Shown here: in pieces, positions 1 through 5,782 of the stretch
How positions within the stretch are numbered: position 1 is the stretch's first letter
Layout: each line of letters starts with the position of its first letter
Source: Thermoplasmata archaeon
GTDB taxonomy: Archaea; Thermoplasmatota; Thermoplasmata; Lutacidiplasmatales; UBA184
Assembly (NCBI GenBank): GCA_021848165.1
Contig: JAJZMW010000154.1
Span: 1-7,298, forward strand
Length of the DNA: 7,298 nt
Direction of reading: 5' to 3'
Made by a program: the position numbers and the translations under genes
Notes under the pieces: generated by a model
Told to the model about the DNA's origin: nothing
Database searches by the model: none
The model's input: only the letters and a program-made list of their open reading frames with translations

Positions 1-171
1 GATCACGCCCGGCGGGTCGGCCCGGAGGACCCCGCCGAACTCGTTCGGGTAGGCGCTGCGGGCGCTCGCGAGCGCGCTCTCGAGGACGTGGCGCGTGATC
101 GCTCGCGGCGGGCTCCCGAGGCGCGCCCGCTCCGTGCCGGGGCGCCGGCGCTCACGGCGGAAGACCGGCAC
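1..171 (-). CDS. JAMM/MPN-domain metalloprotease, N-terminal part (cut by window edge)
   Basis: Only the first 57 codons are present; the gene runs off the left edge of the window. Residues 25-57 read like the opening helix and first strand of an archaeal JAB1/MPN domain: a hydrophobic helix (VLESALASAR, 29-38), then YPNEFGGVLRA (41-51) and GVI. This matches from memory the start of AfJAMM (ILEAAKSAHPDEFIALL). Glu44 corresponds to the catalytic-site glutamate of JAMM proteases. The zinc-binding HxH...D motif would lie beyond the window, so activity cannot be judged. Family members are zinc isopeptidases that remove ubiquitin-like (SAMP) modifiers. The GTG at 171-169 is the only ATG/GTG/TTG in frame between the MPN core and the upstream region. 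It is preceded by a weak GAGG 9 nt away and overlaps the end of the NAD kinase gene by 20 nt, which makes co-translation likely. The first 24 residues form an Arg-rich extension absent from AfJAMM. Confidence 0.72.
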   Translation of the reverse strand, partial: MPVFRRERRRPGTERARLGSPPRAITRHVLESALASARSAYPNEFGGVLRADPPGVI

Positions 172-1036
172 GTTCTTCGTCCTCGTCGCCCCCGAGCGAC
201 CCGACCTCCGACCACGGCAAGATCCCCTTCCCCTCGAGCCGGACGAGGTGCGGGGTCCCGAAGCGGACGAAGCGGGCACGTCGGGGGGAGCGGTAGACGA
301 GGATCGTCTCGCCGACGTCGAGCGGTCGCTCTTCTTGCCCGTCGATCACGACGACGGTCGGCGACGCCGGCGCGAGCGGACGGACGCTGATCGTGTGCAG
401 CGGGTCGAGCACGAGAGCGCGCGACGCGGCGCGGAACGGCGCGATGGCGACCAGGACGATCGCGTCGACGCTCGGCTCCACCACCGGGCCGAGGGCGCTG
501 AGGGCGTAGCCCGTCGAGCCGTTCGCGGTCGCGAGGATGACGCCGTCGGCGCGGATCCGGCCGAGCGGCCGGCCGTCGAGGGCGATCTCGAAGGTCCCCA
601 TCTTCGCCGCCCGGGCCCCGTGCACCACGACCTCGTTGGTCGCGTCGGGCGCGAGCGCGGGGCCGGAGCGCACCGCGAGCTTCATCCGGTCCTCGACGAA
701 GTAGAGCCCTTCGACCAGCCGATGGAGCGCCGCGTCGACGTTCGCGTAGTCGCGGGCGTCGATCTCCGCGAGCACGCCGACGGTACCGGCGTTCAGGGCG
801 AAGAGCGGGGCGGAGTTCTGCTGCAGGACGGAGAGGAACGTGCCGTCGCCTCCGATCGCCACGACGACGTCCGCGCGGATCTCGGGCAACGGGACCCGGG
901 GGCCCGGGAGCTCGGCTTCGGGAGGCGCGGAGTCGGCGATCTCGAGGCTCCCGTGGTCCGCCAGGTAGCGCGCCGCATTCCGCGCGACGCTCCAGGAGGA
1001 CGGCTTGCGGGGGTTGACGACCAGCCCGAACTTCAC
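152..1036 (-). CDS. nadK: NAD(+) kinase
   Basis: This 294-residue protein should phosphorylate NAD+ (ATP or polyphosphate as donor) to NADP+ in the cytoplasm. The family motifs are in order: a Rossmann-like start (FGLVVNPRK, 3-11), the GGDGT nucleotide loop at 62-66, NAGTVGVL at 82-89, the substrate-binding Asn134-Glu135 pair, and the glycine-rich RADGVILATANGSTGYALSA stretch at about 162-181. That last motif departs slightly from the common TPTGSTAY form, reading ANGSTGY. Length is typical. The last ~15 residues are an acidic tail beyond the usual core. The GTG start at 1036-1034 is chosen because it precedes the conserved first strand and has a perfect GGAGG (1048-1044) 7 nt upstream. It overlaps the TGA of the phosphatase gene as GTGA. 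It is the second gene of a three-gene operon. The pairing with an IMPase-family gene suggests control of NAD/NADP balance. Confidence 0.93.
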   Translation of the reverse strand: MKFGLVVNPRKPSSWSVARNAARYLADHGSLEIADSAPPEAELPGPRVPLPEIRADVVVAIGGDGTFLSVLQQNSAPLFALNAGTVGVLAEIDARDYANVDAALHRLVEGLYFVEDRMKLAVRSGPALAPDATNEVVVHGARAAKMGTFEIALDGRPLGRIRADGVILATANGSTGYALSALGPVVEPSVDAIVLVAIAPFRAASRALVLDPLHTISVRPLAPASPTVVVIDGQEERPLDVGETILVYRSPRRARFVRFGTPHLVRLEGKGILPWSEVGSLGGDEDEERAGLPP

Positions 1037-1845
1037 GGGGGCGCCTCCGCGAGCAACGCTGCCTTGTGCGCGGGGTCGCCGTAGGCGAGCACGCTCGTGC
1101 GCCGGTCGACCCCGAGCGGGAAGGCGTCGATCGACCGGCCCTCGGCGTCGCAGAGGCCGCCCCCGGCTTCGAGCAGGATGCGGTAGCCCGCGGCGATATC
1201 GGTCGCCCGCAGATTGCGGCTCGCGGGCCGGTTCTCGAAGAGGTAGGCGTCCCCCGACCCCTCCGCGACCTTGGTGATCTCGAGCGACGCGCAGCCGAGC
1301 GAGCGAATGCGACGGGAGCGGCGAGCGCGCGCGATCACCCGGTCGTCCGTATGGCGCCCCAGGCTCGCGTAGACGATGTCGGAGGCCGACGCCCACGGGC
1401 GGACGTGGATCGGGCACCCGTCGCGGAACGCGCCTCCGCCCCGCCGGGCCCAATACGTCGTGCCGCGGGCGAGATCGTGGACGACCCCGATCTCGATCCC
1501 CTCCAGCGTCCCGTGCCCGAGCGCGAGCGAGATCGAAGAGAACGGGAGCCCGTGAAGGGCGTTGTGGGTCCCGTCGATCGGATCGACGACCAGCGAGAGC
1601 CCGCCGCCGCGCCGGACGAGCCCCGCCTCCTCGCTCACGAGGTCCCAATCGACCCCCTCGACCTCCAGGCGCTCGAGGATCGTCCGCTCGGCGACCCGAT
1701 CGATCTGCTCCGTCGGCGAGCCCGAGGCGCCCATCGCCACGACGTCGGCGCGCCGCGGGGAGCTCGACGCTTCGCGCACCGCGGCGTGCACGGCGGCGTT
1801 GATCCGAAAGAGGATCTCGAGGTCGGCGGGGCCGGTGCCGCGCAC
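1033..1845 (-). CDS. suhB: Inositol monophosphatase-family phosphatase (possible NADP phosphatase / FBPase)
   Basis: This 270-residue member of the IMPase/FBPase/NADP-phosphatase superfamily is a Mg2+-dependent sugar or nucleotide phosphate hydrolase. Visible metal-site motifs are Glu72-Glu73 (SEE), DPIDGTHN at 88-95 with Asp88, Asp91 and the GT pair, and TDIAAG with Asp216 (the WDxAAG position of the family; Trp is Thr here). Length is normal. Archaeal members are usually dual IMPase/fructose-1,6-bisphosphatase enzymes. The related MJ0917 carries an IMPase-like NADP phosphatase fused to NAD kinase, so overlap with nadK makes NADP a plausible substrate here (inference). The GTG at 1845-1843 is taken as start: it lies 25 nt downstream of a TATA-like element and there is no obvious Shine-Dalgarno, consistent with a leaderless transcript. 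It is the first gene of the minus-strand operon. The exact substrate cannot be read from the sequence. Confidence 0.9.
   Translation of the reverse strand: MRGTGPADLEILFRINAAVHAAVREASSSPRRADVVAMGASGSPTEQIDRVAERTILERLEVEGVDWDLVSEEAGLVRRGGGLSLVVDPIDGTHNALHGLPFSSISLALGHGTLEGIEIGVVHDLARGTTYWARRGGGAFRDGCPIHVRPWASASDIVYASLGRHTDDRVIARARRSRRIRSLGCASLEITKVAEGSGDAYLFENRPASRNLRATDIAAGYRILLEAGGGLCDAEGRSIDAFPLGVDRRTSVLAYGDPAHKAALLAEAPP
1044..1048 (-). promoter_or_regulatory. Shine-Dalgarno site of nadK
   Basis: The minus strand reads GGAGG 7 nt before the GTG at 1036, inside the end of the phosphatase gene. It fixes the nadK start at this GTG even though no ATG is available. Confidence 0.75.
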
Positions 1846-1865
1846 ACCCCGCCGAGCCGAACGGG

Positions 1866-1873
1866 GCTAAAGA
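1866..1873 (-). promoter_or_regulatory. TATA-like promoter element for the phosphatase-nadK-JAMM operon
   Basis: On the minus strand this reads TCTTTAGC, an AT-rich island in a GC-rich surround. Its centre is about 25 nt before the GTG at 1845, where an archaeal TATA box places the transcription start at or next to the start codon. No GGAGG lies before that GTG. A second AT-rich patch further upstream (ATTTAAG, 1917-1911) belongs more naturally to the divergent gene. Confidence 0.5.
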
Positions 1874-1910
1874 GGCCTTTGCCGGCGGAGCGGCCCCGCC
1901 CGCACGTGAG

Positions 1911-1917
1911 CTTAAAT
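1911..1917 (+). promoter_or_regulatory. TATA-like promoter element for the beta-CASP nuclease gene
   Basis: CTTAAAT stands out as the only A/T run in the 95-nt divergent region besides 1868-1871. Its centre lies about 27 nt before the ATG at 1941, the archaeal TATA distance for a transcript starting at the start codon. The sequence between box and ATG contains no Shine-Dalgarno motif, which supports leaderless initiation. Confidence 0.55.
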
Positions 1918-1940
1918 CGGGACCCCCGCTCCGCGCGCCG

Positions 1941-3173
1941 ATGGATCTGCAGTTCCTCGGCGGGGCGTCGGAGATCGGATCGCTCGGCCTCGTCGTCCGG
2001 GACCACGGTCGCACGCTGCTCTTCGACTACGGGATGACCCCGACGGACCCCCCGTCCTACCCCCGACCGGCCCCGACGAATCTGGACGCGGTCTTCCTCT
2101 CGCACGCCCACCTGGACCATTCGGGGATGATCCCGATCTTGAGCCGGCTGCCGAAAGCGCGGATCGTCATGACCCCCGTGACGCTCGCCGTCGCCGATCT
2201 CCTGACCCGCGACGCGCTCAAGATCGCGAAACTGGAGGGCTACCTGCCTCCGTTCGAACCCAACGATATCCGCGGGATGCACGCCCGCACGACGGTCCTG
2301 GAGAAGCACGCCACCTTCCGGCACCGCGGGCTCGAGGTGGAGCTGACCCCCGCGGGGCACATCCCGGGGGCGTCGATGTACCTCTACCGCGGGGAGAAGG
2401 ACCTTCTCTTCACCGGAGATCTCCAGACGCACGCCACGCACCTGGTCGCCGGAGCCGAGCCCGTGGAGTGCGACGTCCTCGTGATGGAGTCGACGTACGC
2501 GGGTCGGGAGCACCCCGACCGCGCGGAGACCGAACGACGCTTCCGCGACAAGATCCGGGAGACGATCGAGCGCGGGGGCCGCGCGATCGTTCCGGCGTTC
2601 GCGGTCGGTCGCGCCCAGGAGGTCCTCCTCTCGCTCGCCTCCGCGGGCTTTGAGACGTACCTGGACGGGATGGCCCGCGCCGTGAACCGGATCTACGACA
2701 GCGCTCCCGACACGCTCGCCCATCCGGCGAAGTTCCGCCACGCGATGGACCGGGTCCACATCATCGAGAGCCAGGGCGATCGACGCAAGGCCCTGCGCGA
2801 AGGGGAGGTGATCGTCACGACCGGGGGGATGCTCGACGGCGGACCAGCGCTCTTCTACATCGGCGAACTGTATACGGATGCGAACTCCTCGATCTTCCTG
2901 ACCGGCTATCAGGTGGAGGGGTCGAACGGTCGCCGGTTGCTCGAAGAAGGGACGCTCGACGTCGACGGGACCTTGATCAAGCCCGTCTGCGAGGTCATGA
3001 AGTTCGACTTCTCGGCCCACGCCTCCCACTCGGAGCTCGTGAAGCTCGCGCGCCGCACGCGGGCGAAGACGGTGGTCCTCATGCACGGGGACAACCGGGA
3101 GCCGCTCCGGGACGAGATCGCGCAGTTCAGCGAGGTCGTCCTGCCCGAGACGGGGCGGATGTACACCGTCTAA
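1941..3173 (+). CDS. Beta-CASP metallo-beta-lactamase ribonuclease, aCPSF2-like
   Basis: This 410-residue protein belongs to the CPSF73/Ysh1-type beta-CASP nucleases, zinc enzymes that cut or trim RNA. The metallo-beta-lactamase signatures are all present: HAHLDH at 55-60, His140 in PAGHIPGAS, and Asp160 in TGDL. The beta-CASP insert follows with motif A (ESTYAGREHP, Glu183), motif B His360 in FDFSAHAS, and motif C His382 in VLMHGD near the C terminus. The active site is therefore complete. It starts directly with the lactamase fold and has no N-terminal KH domains, which separates it from aCPSF1 (about 630 residues), the archaeal termination factor, and places it with the shorter aCPSF2 group. 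Archaeal RNase J is an alternative family, but the N-terminal GGASEIG and the ESTY region look more CPSF-like. The ATG at 1941 fits the conserved start and the TATA spacing. It is a single-gene unit convergent with the GTPase; the stop codons overlap. Confidence 0.9.
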   Translation: MDLQFLGGASEIGSLGLVVRDHGRTLLFDYGMTPTDPPSYPRPAPTNLDAVFLSHAHLDHSGMIPILSRLPKARIVMTPVTLAVADLLTRDALKIAKLEGYLPPFEPNDIRGMHARTTVLEKHATFRHRGLEVELTPAGHIPGASMYLYRGEKDLLFTGDLQTHATHLVAGAEPVECDVLVMESTYAGREHPDRAETERRFRDKIRETIERGGRAIVPAFAVGRAQEVLLSLASAGFETYLDGMARAVNRIYDSAPDTLAHPAKFRHAMDRVHIIESQGDRRKALREGEVIVTTGGMLDGGPALFYIGELYTDANSSIFLTGYQVEGSNGRRLLEEGTLDVDGTLIKPVCEVMKFDFSAHASHSELVKLARRTRAKTVVLMHGDNREPLRDEIAQFSEVVLPETGRMYTV

Positions 3174-4267
3174 TCGGCGGGCGCGCGCGCCCGGGGCCGG
3201 CTCCGACGCCCCATCCGCTCCTCGGATCGCTCGTCCTCCGACAACGCCACCGAGTCGGGCTCCGGCGCGGGGGCGGGCGGGGGCGGCGTGAGCTCGGCGA
3301 GCGCGGCGCGCAGGGCATCGATCCCCTCTCCCGTGCGGATCGAGGTACGAAGTCGTCCGCCGACCCGACGCTCGTGGAGGTCCGCCTTCGATTCGGTGAC
3401 GAGGAACGGACGGCCCGGCAGCTCCCGGCGCCAGCGGTCGAGCAACGCCTCCTGCTCTTCGACGGTGTAGCCGCTCTCCCCGCTCGGGTCGATGACGAAG
3501 AGCACGATCGTCGCTCCCCGCCGGACGGCCGTCTCCGCTTCGGCCTCGGCGGGGTTCGCCTTCCCCGTGCGACCGAGGACCCCGGGGGTATCGAGGATCT
3601 GCCATCGGTCGAACCCGAGGTCGGCGTGGCCGACCTCGATGGCGAGCGTCGTGAAGGGGAAGTCGGCGACCCGCGGCCGGGCGGTCGAGAGGGCCGCGAC
3701 GAGCGCGGATTTGCCCACGTTCGGGAACCCCGCGATCGCGACGGTCGGGACGGCCGGGTCGAGCCGGGGCCGCTGCCGGAGGAACCGACGGACCTCCGCG
3801 AGACGCACGAGGTCGGGGTCGACCTCCCGGACGTGGCTGGAGAGCCGGCCGTAGAACCGTCGGATCTCTTCGCCGTACTGCTCGAACCCTTCCGCCCGCG
3901 CGAGGGTCCGTTCGCTCTCCCGTTGCAATCCCCGGATCCGCTCGATCGCCCGCCGGACCCGCTGCATCGAGCGCTCGAAGATCCCCTCGCCGAACCGGGT
4001 GCGCACGAGCGAGAGGTCGAGGTCGCCCAACGGCGGTCGCTCGAACGATCGGAGGATCGATTGGAGCTGCCGGGTCACGGTGGCGCCGCTGCGGACGATC
4101 TTGAGGTGGGCCCGTCGGCGGTCCCGTTCGGGTTTGGTGCGCCCGTGCGGATTGGCGAGGGAGGCGCGCCGAAAGGCGATGTCGAGGATCTCGACCGACG
4201 GCGGAGGCGGGGGCGGGATCCGCCCCGCCCCGGCGCGGGGACGGACGGGCGTTCGAGAGCGCGGCAT
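3170..4267 (-). CDS. NOG1/Obg-like GTP-binding protein
   Basis: This 365-residue GTPase resembles archaeal NOG1, a factor linked to large ribosomal subunit assembly. The N-terminal ~170 residues are helical and charged as in the NOG1 N-terminal domain (SVEILDIAFRRAS at 24-36). The G domain follows: G1 GFPNVGKS 180-187, G2 PFTT 204-207, G3 DTPG 226-229, and G4 at 293-296 reading SKAD instead of NKxD. G5 is probably in the TSIRTGEGID stretch. The Pro/Arg-rich tail (about 325-365) looks disordered; no eukaryotic NOG C-terminal domain is present. The ATG at 4267-4265 is chosen because the reading frame upstream loses any family similarity and a TATA-like element lies 28 nt before it. Residues 2-23 are an Arg/Pro-rich leader with a six-proline run, so a slightly later start cannot be fully excluded. 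Its TAG overlaps the stop of the convergent nuclease gene. Confidence 0.87.
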   Translation of the reverse strand: MPRSRTPVRPRAGAGRIPPPPPPSVEILDIAFRRASLANPHGRTKPERDRRRAHLKIVRSGATVTRQLQSILRSFERPPLGDLDLSLVRTRFGEGIFERSMQRVRRAIERIRGLQRESERTLARAEGFEQYGEEIRRFYGRLSSHVREVDPDLVRLAEVRRFLRQRPRLDPAVPTVAIAGFPNVGKSALVAALSTARPRVADFPFTTLAIEVGHADLGFDRWQILDTPGVLGRTGKANPAEAEAETAVRRGATIVLFVIDPSGESGYTVEEQEALLDRWRRELPGRPFLVTESKADLHERRVGGRLRTSIRTGEGIDALRAALAELTPPPPAPAPEPDSVALSEDERSEERMGRRSRPRARAPAD

Positions 4268-4290
4268 GCGTCCGCCAGGTCCGACCGAGC

Positions 4291-4299
4291 CCCTAACGG
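4291..4299 (-). promoter_or_regulatory. TATA-like promoter element for the NOG1-like gene
   Basis: The minus strand reads CCGTTAGGG, a short and weak AT patch centred about 28 nt before the ATG at 4267. There is no GGAGG before that ATG. Position, more than sequence, supports it as the promoter of a leaderless transcript. Confidence 0.35.
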
Positions 4300-4356
4300 T
4301 TGCGGAGGGCCCGGCGAGGCTCCGGCGCTCGCGGGGGAGCGGCGCCCGACGACACG

Positions 4357-4364
4357 GCTTTAGG
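4357..4364 (+). promoter_or_regulatory. TATA-like promoter element for gcvPA-gcvPB
   Basis: GCTTTAGG is the main T/A-containing patch in front of gcvPA and resembles the element before the phosphatase operon (TCTTTAGC). It lies about 38 nt before the GTG at 4400, so the transcript would carry a short leader of roughly 10-15 nt. That leader contains a GGGGG run at 4388-4392 that could serve as a poor Shine-Dalgarno. The rest of the 132-nt region (4268-4399) shows no other clear signal. Confidence 0.4.
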
Positions 4365-4399
4365 GAGGGCCGCGATCGCGCGACCTCGGGGGCGCACGC

Positions 4400-5782
4400 G
4401 TGGTTCGCTGGATCCCGGACACCGAGAAGGAGGAAGCCGAGATGCTGGCGAGCCTCGGCCTCGCGAACGCCGACGAGCTCTTCGCCGACGTACCGCGCAA
4501 GGCGCGGGTCGGCCGCATGGGCATCGGGGCGTCGCACACGGAGGCGGAGGCCGCCCGCGCCATCGACAAGATCCTCGAGCGGAACCGGCCGTACTCGAAG
4601 TTCGCCAACTTCCTCGGCGGGCGGGTCGCGACGCGCTACCTCCCGGCCGCGGTGGACTCGATCCTCCAACGGAGCGAGTTCTACACCTCCTACACGCCCT
4701 ACCAGCCCGAGGCGAGCCAAGGGATGCTCCAGGCGCTCTTCGAGTTCCAGAGCCTCTGGGTCGAGCTCACGGGGATGGACGTGGCGAACGCGTCGCTCTA
4801 CGACGGAGCGACGGCGTCGGGGGAGGCGATGCTCCTGTGCCGCCGGCAGCAGGATGGGCGACGGTTCCTGGTCCCGACCAGCCTCCCGTGGGAAGAGCGG
4901 AGCGTCCTCGAGAACTACGCGACCGGGCCGGGTCTGACCGTCGCCGGGATCCCCACCGATCCCAAGTCGGGGGGCATCGATCTCGATTGGGTCCGTCGGG
5001 AGGTGGTCCGCGGCGACGTTTTCGGGGTCCTCGCCGACGTCCCGAACGGGTTCGGCCACCTGGACGGCGGACTCCTCGACCTCCGGGCGGCGATCGGCTC
5101 GCTCCCCCTGGTCGTACGAGCCGACCCGCTCGCGCTTTCCGTCCTCGAGCCTCCGGGGAGCTACGGCGCCGATATCGTGGTCGGAGACGGGCAGAGCTTC
5201 GGGATCCCTCCGTCGTACGGGGGGCCGATGGTCGGTCTCTTCGCCTGCCGAAAGGAGTTCGTTCGGCACTCCCCCGGCCGCATCGTCGGCGCCACCCACG
5301 ATCACGAGGGCCGACGCGCCTACACGTTGACGTTGCAGACCCGGGAGCAACACATCCGTCGCTCCCGCGCGACGTCGAACATCTGCACGAACCAGTCGCT
5401 CATCGCCCTCGCCTTCGTCCTCTACGCGACCCTGGTCGGCCCGCGGGGCCTCGCCGAGCTGCAGCGCTCGCTCGCCGAGAGGGCCCGCTCGATCGCCGGA
5501 GCGCTCGCTCCGATCGACGGCCTGCAGGCGCCCCGGTTCGACAGCCCGTACCTCGCGGAGTTCACCGTGGAGCTCTCCCGGGGGACCGCCGCCGAGTTCC
5601 TCGATCGGATGCGTCGCCGGGGGATCCTCGCCGGTCACTCGCTCGCCGATCCGCGTCCGACCTCCCCGCGGGGGCCCGAACGGATCCTCCTGGCCGCGAC
5701 GGAGAGCACCGACGACCGGGCGATCCAGAAGCTCGCCACGGCCGCGCGGACGATCGTTCCCGCCCTCGGAGGCGGCGCATGA
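4400..5782 (+). CDS. gcvPA: Glycine dehydrogenase (decarboxylating) subunit 1
   Basis: This 460-residue protein is the alpha subunit of the two-subunit P protein of the glycine cleavage system. With GcvPB it forms the enzyme that decarboxylates glycine and transfers the aminomethyl group to lipoyl-GcvH. The sequence follows the family from the first residues (VRWIPDTEKEEAEML) on: YTPYQPE at 98-104, the YDGATASGEA stretch at 134-143, FGIPPSYGGP at 267-276, REQHIRR at 315-321 and SNICTNQ at 326-332. As expected for this subunit, the PLP-binding lysine is supplied by GcvPB. The GTG at 4400 is chosen because the family begins with this VRxIP motif and no better start lies nearby. Its TGA overlaps the ATG of gcvPB, implying translational coupling. 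No other glycine cleavage genes are in the window. Confidence 0.95.
   Translation: MVRWIPDTEKEEAEMLASLGLANADELFADVPRKARVGRMGIGASHTEAEAARAIDKILERNRPYSKFANFLGGRVATRYLPAAVDSILQRSEFYTSYTPYQPEASQGMLQALFEFQSLWVELTGMDVANASLYDGATASGEAMLLCRRQQDGRRFLVPTSLPWEERSVLENYATGPGLTVAGIPTDPKSGGIDLDWVRREVVRGDVFGVLADVPNGFGHLDGGLLDLRAAIGSLPLVVRADPLALSVLEPPGSYGADIVVGDGQSFGIPPSYGGPMVGLFACRKEFVRHSPGRIVGATHDHEGRRAYTLTLQTREQHIRRSRATSNICTNQSLIALAFVLYATLVGPRGLAELQRSLAERARSIAGALAPIDGLQAPRFDSPYLAEFTVELSRGTAAEFLDRMRRRGILAGHSLADPRPTSPRGPERILLAATESTDDRAIQKLATAARTIVPALGGGA
5768..5772 (+). promoter_or_regulatory. Shine-Dalgarno site of gcvPB
   Basis: GGAGG lies 6 nt before the ATG at 5779, inside the end of gcvPA. It confirms the gcvPB start and contrasts with the first genes of the transcription units, which lack such a motif. 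Confidence 0.75.

Noticed and set aside
1903..1908. CACGTG palindrome next to the nuclease TATA-like box as an operator
   Set aside because: A single 6-bp palindrome with no second copy in the other promoters is too short to support a regulator site.
95..2037. Long open frames on the plus strand opposite the phosphatase and nadK genes
   Set aside because: Their translations are Arg/Gly/Asp-rich with no recognisable domain, and the minus-strand genes beneath carry full family motifs. Stop codons are rare by chance at this GC content.
4324..4346. GC-rich imperfect inverted repeat (GGCGCT ... AGCGGCGCC) before gcvPA as a riboswitch or attenuator
   Set aside because: It lies upstream of the likely TATA element, so it would not be transcribed, it is imperfect, and such repeats are expected at this GC content. 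No glycine riboswitch features were seen.
4268..5638. Extension of the NOG1-like frame upstream beyond the ATG at 4267
   Set aside because: The frame stays open to 5638, but the extra sequence is low-complexity and lies antisense to gcvPA; similarity to NOG1 begins only after 4267.
4300..5778. Extension of the gcvPB frame upstream through gcvPA, which would make a giant fusion
   Set aside because: The upstream translation has no GcvP similarity, and GGAGG plus ATGA at 5768-5782 marks a proper separate start. GcvPA is encoded in a different frame.
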